A DNA stretch of 64,000 nt from Roridomyces roridus (lineage: Eukaryota > Basidiomycota > Agaricomycetes > Agaricales > Mycenaceae). Under the pieces are notes generated by a model that searched no databases, was not told the origin of the DNA, and saw only the letters and a program-made list of their open reading frames with translations. Location: positions 682,001 through 746,000 of the forward strand of contig JARKIF010000026.1 in NCBI GenBank assembly GCA_029378245.1, written 5' to 3'. Below are positions 10,501-20,646 of this stretch, piece after piece; positions within the stretch are counted from its first letter, which is position 1, and the number at the start of each line of letters is the position of its first letter. Position numbers and translations under genes: made by a program.

Positions 10501-12132
10501 GTTGCTGATCAACAATCAGTGAGCAGGCCTGATGGGAAACCTTTTGCTCCCACTGAGATCCAATGTTCCCCCTCGCTTCATTCTTCATTTCTGCTCTGTT
10601 GGCAAGGTTAAACCAATGCCGATATCCACTCCAAAAGTGCCAAAAGTTTTGGTATTTTTGTTGGGACTAACATATCCTTGCTCATTTTTCGGATATTCAG
10701 CTATTCTCAATATTTTTGGCAAATTTTGGCAAAATGTGCCAAAAATACCTGGGGAGGTGTTTCCTGATGGACGTCACAGCCTCGGTGAAGAGACGTCTCT
10801 GCCCGAGTCCTCCGGCTCTCTATTGGGACGCCTCGTCCCGGTCTCCAGCTCGCACTCCTACCTCTCCTCCTCCTCCTCTTCTGCTTCTGCTTCTCCTTCC
10901 TCCCTCTCCTCCCTCTCCTCCCTCCCCTCCTTCTACGACTAACCCTCTCCCCCGATAGGTCTCTTCCCAGTATCGATCCGCCAAGCGCTCTTCATCGCTC
11001 CGTGCTCGCATACCTTCCGCTACAAGTGCTTGAGGCCGTTGTTGGAGGCGCATCATCCAGCGTTTAGGTGAGTTTTTGGTTTTAGATGATGTCTGGAGGG
11101 ACGGCAGGCAATGAGGATGCCAGACTCGCGGGAAGAGTCCTACCGAGGCCGTCCTGGGACTCGATGTGCCCTGTCCTCCTCTCTCCTCGTTCTCGTCCTG
11201 TTACTTGCATTTTCGAGGCCGCGTCCTGCTGCGCCTCCCGGGCTCGATACATCAGGAAAACACTAGCCGAGCCATAGTGCCCATAGTGCCCATAGTACTG
11301 CAGAGTACTATGGCCACTATGGCGACACTATGGGTCACTCTGGCATCTCTGTCGATTGGTGGCTTGACATGCCTGTCCGTTTCGAACTGACTTGTTTGAC
11401 ACGGCTACCACAGCAAGGCTGGAATCCATTTAAGCCGTGGGTTCGTGTCGTGCGTCACCTCTCCTCTCCCCCACCTTCAACACCACCATCCTCGACACAC
11501 TAATCCGACTGTCCCCGAATTCCCCGCGGGTACCCATGTTCGACCATCTGTGCCCGTTTGCGAGTATGCGCTGACAAGTTGTTTTTAAGCTCACAATACT
11601 TATGCCGAGCCAAGAGAGTCGTCCGGGTTCAATCCGAGTCGCTGCTTTCGCATCGTTCAAGTCCGAGTCGTGGTGCGCCCACTGCGCCGTGTAGATTCCC
11701 GTTGCCCCTGTATTAGATACTAGTTAATTTCATGCATTTTTCCATTCTACTTCGCCGTTGTATTGTGCTGCCAGTGTGCGAGATCGGAGAATCCAGAGGA
11801 GGCCTTAATTTTGGAACTGTCTATATTAAGCGTCGACGTCGGCAAGCAGCTACTGCATAGTGCTGCATAGTGCTGCATAGCACTGCATAGTGGGGATGTA
11901 TCTATGGGCACTATGGCGCTATGCAGCACTACACAGTGCTCTCCAGTGACCCCCAGTTTTCCTGATGTATGCCCTCGTCCTCGTTCTCTTTCTCGCTCTC
12001 GTCCTCTTGCTTGCATATGATTACGTCATACTGACTCTGCCTGCTCGTTCTCGCAGCTGCCCGTTGTGCCGGACGTTTGCCGACTTGGAGGAGGATGTGG
12101 AGGTTGATGTAGAGGAGGAGGAGGAGGAGGAG
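7489..12132 (+). CDS. dma1: FHA-RING E3 ubiquitin ligase, Dma1/Dma2 type
   Basis: Dma-type proteins bind phosphothreonine through an FHA domain and act as RING ubiquitin ligases in mitotic checkpoint control. Exons: 7489 (start uncertain; 7378 and 7582 are alternatives) to 8079, 8127-8224, 8277-8323, 8468-8545, 10959-11067, 12057-12132, possibly more. The FHA domain includes RIGRFTDRSG, SRAHAEIW and SSSGTFLNHVRLS. After it comes the family block GVDYQGGAEDIYKSVKIRVE. The RING is spread over three exons: CCIC, then APCSHTFRYKCLRPLLEAHH, then CPLCRTFADLEEDVEVD and an acidic run. The usual second histidine of CSHxFHxxC is Arg here (codon CGC). The two introns inside the RING are 2.4 kb and 1.0 kb because transposon-like elements sit in them; the others are under 150 bp. 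The C-terminal end after 12,132 was not resolved. Confidence 0.85.
9058..9908. repeat. Fold-back (long inverted repeat) with GGAGCGCGCGC motifs
   Basis: The arm at about 9058-9360 is the imperfect reverse complement of about 9590-9908. Paired blocks include CACTTTTAATCCAG with CTGGATTAAAAGTG, GAGGTTCCGCAC with GTGCGGAACCTC, and GACCGAGACCGGTCCAGACC with its complement. AATGGAGCGCGCGC-type motifs recur in both arms. A transcript through this intron could form a long hairpin. No coding potential. Confidence 0.75.
10312..10396 (+). repeat. Degraded tRNA-like (SINE-type) remnant
   Basis: TAGTGTAGTAGTAAGCTTGCC resembles a tRNA A-box/D-arm, and 50 bp later CTCGTTCGACTCCCG resembles a B-box/T-arm. 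The arms do not close into a full cloverleaf, so this is a relic of a tRNA-derived repeat and not a gene. Confidence 0.4.
11246..11972. mobile_element. TIR element inside the second RING intron
   Basis: The left end has ATACATCAGGAAAAC and the right end GTTTTCCTGATGTAT, giving a unit of about 0.73 kb. Just inside each end lie palindromic CATAGTGCCCATAGT and TAGTGCTGCATAGTG repeats. The core CATCAGGAAAA end is the same as in the element at 8833-10769. It has no ORF and is probably non-autonomous. Confidence 0.6.
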
Positions 12133-13875
12133 GTGAGTGTTTTCCTGCTTTTAGTTTCGCTTAGGATGGTGGGCCGAGACCGTATCGTGCTCCCCTTCGC
12201 GGTATGCCCGTGCGTAGTACGTACACCAAGATCTCACTCAGAGTTTCTCCTCGAGCTCGCCTCCTGTAGGCTATCAACAGCACACCGATCCGATTCCCTT
12301 CCCACATCAACAGAGTCGGACTCGCCCCTATATTCCAATCTTTCAAACTCGCGTGCCGCGGAGTCTACTTGAAGCGACTCCTGGAATTTCCTACCGAAGA
12401 CTACCGGTGAGTTGTGCCTGCTCCTGTCCTGTACATCTTGTCGGGCACCTATTAGCCTTCGAGAGCGGGAGTGATCGAGACCAAGACGGAAATTCTGAAC
12501 TGGTGGCGCTCCCCGGAACAATGGGGTGTGAATGGGTGTTGACAAGAATGGAGGGGTACGCCAGTTATTCCGCCCTAAGTATTTCACGTGCTGCTAGTTG
12601 GAATCACGTCCAATGAACCAGAATCATCACCTAGCCTCCCTCCCTCCCGGCGTAGCAACTTCCGGAACAGAACTGCCGCGTCCGGGAGTACGCCTACGCC
12701 GTACGGTTGGATATATCATTATGGCCATCGCGTGCGGCGTGAATACCACCGGTGGGGTCGTCGCATGTGCTGCGGGAGTTGCATTGAAGTCGTACTGCCA
12801 GTGGTTGACGCCCATGTCCATCGTGCGACCAATATGCTGAAGGTGTGAACAACCTGAATGTGTGCAAGCATATTGCAAGCATAAATACACGCAGGCCGAA
12901 CCTATGTATGGCTACTTTCATCACCGGATCGACGTTCCCTTCCATTCCAGTTCTTATCTCTTCGCTCTGATTTTGCAAATCAACGTAAACTCCAACTCGG
13001 CGCGTTGGGGATTCAGATTGTGGCGCCACTTGAGGCGGCAGTATGACGCGTCTCAAGTTCCACGGCCCGCCTCGAGGCGTTCGTTCATTCATTTGCCTCG
13101 CCTGCCTGCAGTGACGACGCGTCAACATCCTCCATCTGACATCCGAATCGTTATCTACCAAGTAGGTATGACGGGTCTATCTCGATTCGCACTAGTGAGC
13201 ACTGAGTGTGGACCGTGGACCGTGGGAGGGCTATGACGTTGACGCGACTGCGCAGCTGGAATCGGGTGAACACGGGCGCTGGGTCGGATGAACTGCAAGT
13301 GTCGAATCAGATACCACATATATCACGCGCCTTTCCCTGCCTTTTAACACGCGTATTCGCTGACGATGCCCACAGCTTCGCCGACTCGCCAGAAGTTAGA
13401 ATTCGCATGAATTTTCCGATTTCCGAATCGCACAGCGGTGTTAGCACACCTGCTGTTCTGCCATGCACACCGAGTGAGTCAGATTATATACAGACACAGA
13501 CACGCCCCCAAGCTCCGTGCCCAGTGTTTCTCACTCGCAACAATCCCATGACCGGCCTCGACGCGTCATTTTATATAGATTTCTCATGACGCGCAGCAGG
13601 CACGTGCAAGTTGGTTGACTCGAGTCACCGTGGGCTTTCTCACTAAAGAGAATGGCGGGCATGAACGTCTACGATTCCGATTGCATAGTGTGGTGGTACA
13701 AATGACAATGCTACAAACTGAGAAATGCATATACAAAAAGTGTTCCGAATGAGAAATGCGAATGGCGCGGACGCAAAGGTGGCGCAGGCGGATATGATGT
13801 GGCGCAGATAATGTAGGTGCGGCCATGATTCGATAGCGAGAGGAAAATGGAAATCGACAGCCCAGCCACACGAGC
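12133..13875. other. No supported gene
   Basis: The start of this stretch may hold terminal exons of the FHA-RING gene, because short frames follow splice-like sites near 12,260 and 12,353, but I could not match them to the family. The rest shows no convincing frame. Confidence 0.4.
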
Positions 13876-14484
13876 TTAGAGACTCGTCACCCGCGCGATG
13901 GTGTGCATATTGCGTATCCTCCGCTTGGCACGGAAGACACCAAATTGAACGCGTAGGCTGAGGGCTACCCATTCTCGACGCAGCGACGTGCAGGGCGAGG
14001 AAGAGGGGGTTGTGGGTTCCGGGATAGCCTCGTCGTCGTCCTCGACATCGCTGTCAGAGTATGACGAAGCCTCGTCGAAGATGTCGTAGGAGTAGGAGGG
14101 CGAGGGCGGCTCGTCGAACGAGGCACGCGCGTGATGGTGTGCTTTGCGAATCTTCTTTGGTGCATGGGACTGCGAGGTTACGCTCGAAAGCGCCGACATC
14201 TCGCTATCGAAAGAAGAGGGGAAGGCGTACGAGGGCTGGGGTGCCTGTGCCCATTGGTTGCCCGTCGGGCGGAAGTGTGAGTACCCGAACGATTCGTCGT
14301 CGTCGTCTGCGCCATCGTCGTCAATGTCCGACTGGTAGTGCCTCGTAGGCGAGGGCCGGCGCAGGGTGTGGCTCTGAGGAGAGCGGGGTCTCCTTGGTGT
14401 GGGGACGGGGAGGGCAGATGTGGATGCACGAGGGAACTCGTAGCTGAACTCGATTGCGCCGTTGGGCGAAGAGGAGCGGGTCAT
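13876..14484 (-). CDS. Hypothetical low-complexity protein, 202 aa
   Basis: An uninterrupted single-exon frame. The protein is rich in Ser, Pro and Asp with two acidic patches (DDDGADDDDESFG and DSDVEDDDEAIPEP) and is probably disordered. It ends in a basic, helix-prone tail containing REWVALSLRVQFGVFRAKRRI. The ordered C-terminus beside a disordered body, and codon use unlike the shadow frames, argue that it is real. No family recognised. Its 5' side is the pyrimidine-rich DNA from 14.5 kb onward, which could be its promoter. Confidence 0.55.
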   Translation of the reverse strand: MTRSSSPNGAIEFSYEFPRASTSALPVPTPRRPRSPQSHTLRRPSPTRHYQSDIDDDGADDDDESFGYSHFRPTGNQWAQAPQPSYAFPSSFDSEMSALSSVTSQSHAPKKIRKAHHHARASFDEPPSPSYSYDIFDEASSYSDSDVEDDDEAIPEPTTPSSSPCTSLRREWVALSLRVQFGVFRAKRRIRNMHTIARVTSL

Positions 14485-17400
14485 CGTCGTCGAGATGGGT
14501 GACTGCGGTGTGGGGTGTCACCGGAGAGAGAGGCCGCCCTTTTATGAGGGTCGTCTCAAAGCGGATGACCAGCCCGATTTGGCGTGGCATCGGGCTGTCA
14601 GTCGAGCCAAACAAACCGAACCGGCCCAGTTCGTCTCGGCGTCCATTTCCTCCGACTACCTGCGATTGTCCCGCATTGCTGCCCTATGGCTGCTCTGCCC
14701 TTCCTCGTCCTCTTCTGCTGCTGGCCTCAAAGAATCTGTCGCATTCCTAGCACGTTTCTCACTAATCCATTCGCTCAGCAACCCGCCCGACACTGTGACT
14801 CAGCCGACACGTATATCCCCGTCTTTCGGCGTTTCTCCGTCTCGGTGACTCAGACATTCAGTCAACTGATAACGGCCTCGTTTCCCTCAAACGCGGCTTG
14901 CCTCGAGACTCCCTTTCATGCCTCCCTCCCTTTGTTTGATATCCTTCTTCCCTTCCTTCCTTCCCTCCTTTGTTTCACGCGGCGCATGCGGAACCTCGTG
15001 CCCGCACACACCTCACCTTCCCTTCCGTCCACGACAAGCGGATCTCTGCCATATCCTCGCCAGTCGCACTCCGGTCCGAGATGCTCTACACGCTGACTGA
15101 TCTAATATGATAATCGACCTGGCCTCGGACAAGATGTCTTTCATCTGGGTGAGAATCTGCTAAGAATAATCGACAATCCGTGCATGCCAGCAGCCTCGAG
15201 TTCCTCCCACCGGCGTCTTCTCTCTCGGGCTCGGTTATCCATCCATCTCATCGTCCTTTCAATAATCCTCCCTTTCATGATCGACGGATAACGATGTATG
15301 TAAATCTGCTCACGGGTCTGCGCGCGGTAATCTTAGCGGCATCTCTTTCTTTCTCTCTTTCTTTCGTTCTTTGACCGGGTCGGGTCATCTCCCTTTCATC
15401 CTTGGCTCTGGCTCGGTTGTCTTTGTTTCTTTGTCCGACGATCCCATGGTCATCCCTCGTTTGTCTTTGTCTTGTCTTTTATTTCAAGCAAGAGTCTTCC
15501 CATGCCCGTTCATTTCCCTTTCATCGCAATAGCATCCTATCGGAGAAGTACAGTCTGTGGAGCAGATCGGGTCTTGCACTACTCTTTGTCTTGTCTGCCT
15601 CGACTTGCTTTCTTTCATCCACGTTCGCCCATACCCCATGCCCTTCCATCCAGGCTCCGTATACCCGTATACCCGTGGTCCCAATACCCGGTCGACATTC
15701 TTAGTCCAGTCCCGACATTTCAGCGCTATCTCGCATCTCTCATCAAGTTTAGTATCCCAGTCCCGGGCCGCGAGCTTATCGCATCGCCTCTCCGACTCCG
15801 ACTCGCCCTCGTGGACGCCGGGAATCACCTGCCTGTGCCTGCGCATTTCGACCCGAAGTTGACTCGTACATAGTCAGATTCTGTCAATGTCTATGTCTGT
15901 GTACGCACCGCCGACAATCCTGCGCCTCCGATTCGGATTCCGATTTTCAACGGCGTCTGCATCCTCGCTCTCTCCCTCTGTCGGACAACTCGGAGCTGGC
16001 ACAGTCACCGTTGGTTACCTTGAATATGAATATATTAATCTCACTAGCAGATCGCCTCCCCTCCGCGGAAATCAGTTTTAGGCTACGGGTGCATGCCGAG
16101 GTCTCCGCGTACCCCGAACTCTCCCGAACTCCTCCCCATTCCTTACTCATCACTTATGCAAAGTGACAGTTCCGATTCCCGAAGAGAAAATCACGGACAG
16201 CAGCGCGCGAGTACTTATGTCGATGTCCAGGTGAATATTCGATGGACATGAATGGAGATTACTAACATTGAAAATATCAATCATCGACTCCAACCCCGTG
16301 CCCGCCCCGCCCCACCCCCGCCCCCACCCGCTAGCCCCTCACTCTGGCATGATCAGACTGTCACTGTGCGCGGATCTCTGTGGGGTGTATCATATCATGT
16401 TGAACGTGTCCGTCCGACTCCCGAATCCCGCTGAATATGATTTGCGGAGATCCACGGGCTGGATCAGCTATGGTGTGTCCGCCGGTCGAGTATGCCGTGG
16501 TCCCGCCGTTGGAGTGGGTCTACTCGGCCGGCTTGGCTCGGACCGACTACACTCATCCACATCCCTCGACATCTTATCCAAATTCAACCTACACTTGCGC
16601 TTGGAATTCGATTTCGATTTCAAGCTGGCTCGCGCTTGGTCGGGTCCTGCACTGTTTGTGCTTTGACCCAGATGATGTGTGGATTCGAAGTTCCCTTCAA
16701 CCTCCTCGCTTTGACCACCGACTCTTGGGGGTTGCTTGACAACGCTTGGAACATTCGGGCGGCTGGCCCCAGCTCAAATCACTCTCGTCAAAGCGCGCAT
16801 TGAACCGGCTCGAAATCCTCGTACATACTTAATCAAGCGGGCGCACACCATCAGGGCCCAGCGCCCTCCGTGTTGCACCCAATGCACTGCAACGCAAGTC
16901 GGGTGTACCGCCTCGCGCTGATCTCCGCGTAGGATGCACCGGAACCAACGTCAACGCAGGCTCTTGGCAGGTTGACGAGCTGCCCCAACCCGATCGTACT
17001 ACGGCATCTACTAGGTTCCCTCCGCTACTCTACCGGCTTGATGACCGTTCGACGCGACTGCACCCTGCTGCCATACCAACCACGGGCCTCACAAATCTCT
17101 CGGCCGCCAGTTCAAATTCACAATACCTCGCGGGTGCGCACACACAGACCCAATTTCCTGCCTCCCATTGGCAATGGGATTTACAGCGACGCCCGTTGCG
17201 GTGGGCGAAACTTCCTCGTCGTGTCTCATGTCAGCCTGTTTCAGTTCGTTTCGGATTGTCCTGATCGGCGATCGGAATATCTTGCTTCCGTCTTGGTGTC
17301 CATGCCTTGTCTGAGTTGAGCTGGGCCGAGTCTGACTCGTGTGGGTTTGCTTATTGTTGCGCGCCTATGGAAGGATGTGTGTAGCAAAATTATTTGTGAC

Positions 17401-19212
17401 ACCACGGAAGGACTCTCACCGAAAAAAAGCATCACCTAGCTGAATGATGAGAAAAAAGCACCACTCAAAAAACAAGTGCCCACCACTTGAGATTTGAAGC
17501 CATTTGAAAGCCGCCTCCTACCGACGGAGACTGATGTGATGCCGCCGCCGAATGATACCAAAATCAACGGCAGAACAGTCCATCAGCCAGGTGGCTGATC
17601 AGTGATGGCCATGGTACTTAAGTGTTTCGTTATGCAGGTTCATCATTACCACTGATCGGCACTCTCCCCGCCCTCAATGTTGAATCTCAGCAAGTGACTG
17701 TGGTCTAACATAGATATCCTGTGATCAAATTGTATCGGTGGCAGCGGAGCATCAGGAATTGAACGAACCCTGCCATGGATTGACATCTTAGTCTTTGTGG
17801 ATTCCGGCCAGGTACCAGCCGAGACAGTGCCGCAACTTTGCTGTCTGGGGGAAATCATCAATGATTGATGTCCAGGCATGTGCCACGGCATCTCTCATAT
17901 TTGAACTCCGGAGGTTGCGTCTTTTTTTCTCAAACACCCAAAGTGGTGCATTTTTTGTGTCAAAGGTGGTGTCATTTTCTTGATTCACAGAATAATTATG
18001 CTACCTGTATCCTGCCATACGCGCCTCTTGTGATTGCATTTTCGGCAAGTGGGACTTTTGTGCTTTTGTCTTGGTTTGTTGGCAATTCAATGGACAACCA
18101 CGGAGAAGATTAGAACAAGGCAATTGTGATAAGACGATAAGATTGAGACACAACACCCTTGTAGATAATCACAACAAAATGGATTACATTGGGAAGATGG
18201 ACAAACGTGGACTCGTACATGTGCAATCATTCCGAGCCGCTGTTCATTTCCGTCTGGACCGTCCAACACCGTAGTAAACCTCGCTCATTTAACGGAGCTG
18301 CTGCGTTGAAATCCGGCGGCGACGGCGAAATACAATCTAATCGCGGTTCTTCCGTCGGACCTTGAAGTTGCGCAGCCAAGCCGCAGCCACCGCGCGAACT
18401 GGCGTTCTCGCCACCAGATGTCTATCCTCGCAGCTGCGGCGAACCAGGATGAACCGGCTTGAACTAGGGCCACATACATCATCGTTGAACCCCACAGCTC
18501 GCACGAAAATACCCCGCAGTCGTCATAGCGTTTGCGCTTGATCAGGGGCTCCAATGACAGGTGTCTAGATTAGATTAGATGATTTTGCATTTTGCTGATG
18601 ATTATCAAGTTGCCGAGATCTATTATACAAAAGGAGGCTGTCACGTGCGAGGCTTCAGACAAACCTGATTGGCTGATGCGGGTCTTCGGCTGATATTGAC
18701 CCGCGGCACGCAAGCCAGCGCGAGACGCAACGTAGATTACTTCCTTACTGCGAATGGAACTCAGAGATAATGCCGGCTTCCGCCCTTTTCTCACCTGTCG
18801 AGCCCGAAGCCAGGATATCAACCAATCGTTGGGACATCCTTCAACTCTCACTTTGGTGTAGGTGTAACCTCGGCCTTCCAAGTGGGTCTCCTTCAGGTTC
18901 AATCCATGGAGTCTACATTTCATTTTTTTCTCTAAATTTCTTTTTCAACAATTCATTCCTACAAAACGCCGCACGCGCTCCTTGCCACCAGATTTGTCGC
19001 TTGAGGAATTGCTCCAAACGTGTTCGTTGAGGCTGCAAAAATGCTCTACGAACTAAGCTGATGGTAAAGTAGTCTGGACGCATGATAGTGGCTGTGCATC
19101 ACCTCTCTCTCTCCACTTCCTCCATCTTCGACAAAGCATGCCCCCGCTCACTACATACTTCCTGGCCCTCCGACTACTTGACCCACATGACAACGCGTTC
19201 GCGCACCATGAC
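14485..19212. other. Gene-poor, pyrimidine-rich DNA
   Basis: 14.5-16.1 kb is strongly C/T-rich on the plus strand, which creates long Ser/Pro/Leu-rich frames that look like composition artefacts. 16.1-19.2 kb has short frames without domains or consistent splice sites. I see no supported gene. Confidence 0.5.
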
Positions 19213-20502
19213 TAAGATAGAGGGCGTGAGATCTCCGCACCTTATATAAGCAGCGTTATGTAATTTTCCCACGGCAAAATCTGAGGTTCGGAAAAAAATA
19301 AAAGTTCAGAAATGGGTTTGGGACAGCCAGAACAATTGAAAAGTACTAAGTGGACCTAATTTGACTATGTATGAACTGCTATAGAGACCTTGATCTCTGC
19401 AATCATTGAGGGTGGCAAGATACGATGTCCCTTGTACTTCCGATTGACATAGGTGAGATCTCCACCTGTCAAGCCATGTGCATATGTGTAAGGATGGCAT
19501 CCTTACAGCCACATCACTGATCTGTCACCTGTCAGTCCCGGCATCATGGATCTGTCTATCTCACACAGTACAGCCTTCCGTTACCGTACACAGCCCACAT
19601 ACGTATATATGGACAGCATCTACTTTACTTTAGTTACGCACGCACCCCGACACCTCCCCCTTGTATTCCTACAGTTGCTCGTAGCCTGGTTCGTCTCGCC
19701 ATAGGAATACACCGTGGTCCTGTCAACGTGTGCGTCACTGCACGTTTGGTTCGCCCGTTAGTGTCTGTCGTGAGAACGACAGCCTTTCAATATGCCGAAA
19801 TGAAACGGGCTGCACGATTGGCATAACTGCTTGGGGCGGCAATTCCTGTCCAAGATCAACATCTCAGGGGCTGTCAGACTCCTCATCAGCATGAGAGTGG
19901 CCACTGCAACAACTCTCCGGGCGAGAATGTAGGTTTGATTCTGTGTCTGAGGTGTCCGATGCCGATGCCGACATGGGATCATCGAGTTCAACTGGGTCAG
20001 AAACAACCTCCACAGGTGGTCTGAGTGCTGCTCTGGCCTTCTGGAGATTGTTCTGGCGGGCCTTGTTGCGGTTGGTGCCTCAGGGCATGAGTGAAGATGG
20101 TGGGGGAGGTCAAGGAATCTGAGGAATCCATGTGGCAGCCTCATTGAAGCCCCATCAAAGCCTCATGTAAGCTGCTTGCTGACAGCGGTCCGAGTGATCC
20201 GGCTGTCACGTGGTGGCTGTGCAGCGGCAAAATTCGCGACATGAATTGCATTGAAAATGCTCCAGTGGCCTTGAAAATGGGGTAGAAATACAAAAAAGTC
20301 GAAAATATTGTGGCTCTAATAACTCCCCCAATTTTTTATTTTTCAGGGATCTGGTCAATAGGAACTGAAGATACAGGTCTATACTATATATTGTATTGAG
20401 AAAATAACCCTGAAGTGCCGGCAGGACCCTCCCATTTCAGCTGCGGGTTGGCGGTGATGGCTGCTTATGTAAGGGTGCGGGGATCTCACGCCCTCTATCT
20501 TA
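19213..20502. mobile_element. 1.29-kb TIR element next to the Helitron
   Basis: TAAGATAGAGGGCGTGAGAT starts the left end, and the same sequence closes the right end in reverse complement. The inverted repeat continues for about 42 bp (19213-19254 against 20461-20502) with few mismatches. No transposase frame lies inside. Outside the ends, 19161-19194 and 20503-20537 form an imperfect direct repeat (CCTGG...CATGACAAC), which is longer than a normal target duplication. Confidence 0.65.
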
Positions 20503-20646
20503 CCTGGACGACCCGACTTCTTGCACAACATGACAACATACATAGAAGAAGTACACACTCTCCCAACGTATGAAAACCGTGTATGTTACCTTCTGTAGCA
20601 ATAAACTCTCTTTCCCCCTTTCCTTTGCTGCCCGAAACACGTCAAA

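Larger units (their letters stand above)
8833..10769. mobile_element. TIR element inside the first RING intron of the dma1-like gene
   Basis: The left end reads CATCAGGAAAAACCTCCC and the right end, on the other strand, CATCAGGAAACACCTCCC. Both continue into a similar TATTTTT-rich stretch. The unit is about 1.94 kb, has no transposase ORF, and contains the fold-back at 9058-9908 and a tRNA-like remnant at 10312-10396. No clean target-site duplication was seen (GAC flanks both ends only loosely). Confidence 0.65.

Noticed and set aside
14584..15873. Several 100-170 aa plus-strand ORFs
   Set aside because: The DNA is C/T-rich, giving Ser/Pro/Leu frames in more than one phase with no domain or splice support.
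19306..20144. Reverse ORFs inside the 19.2-kb TIR element as transposase
   Set aside because: They are short, lack DDE/D or BED-type motifs and are not continuous with each other.
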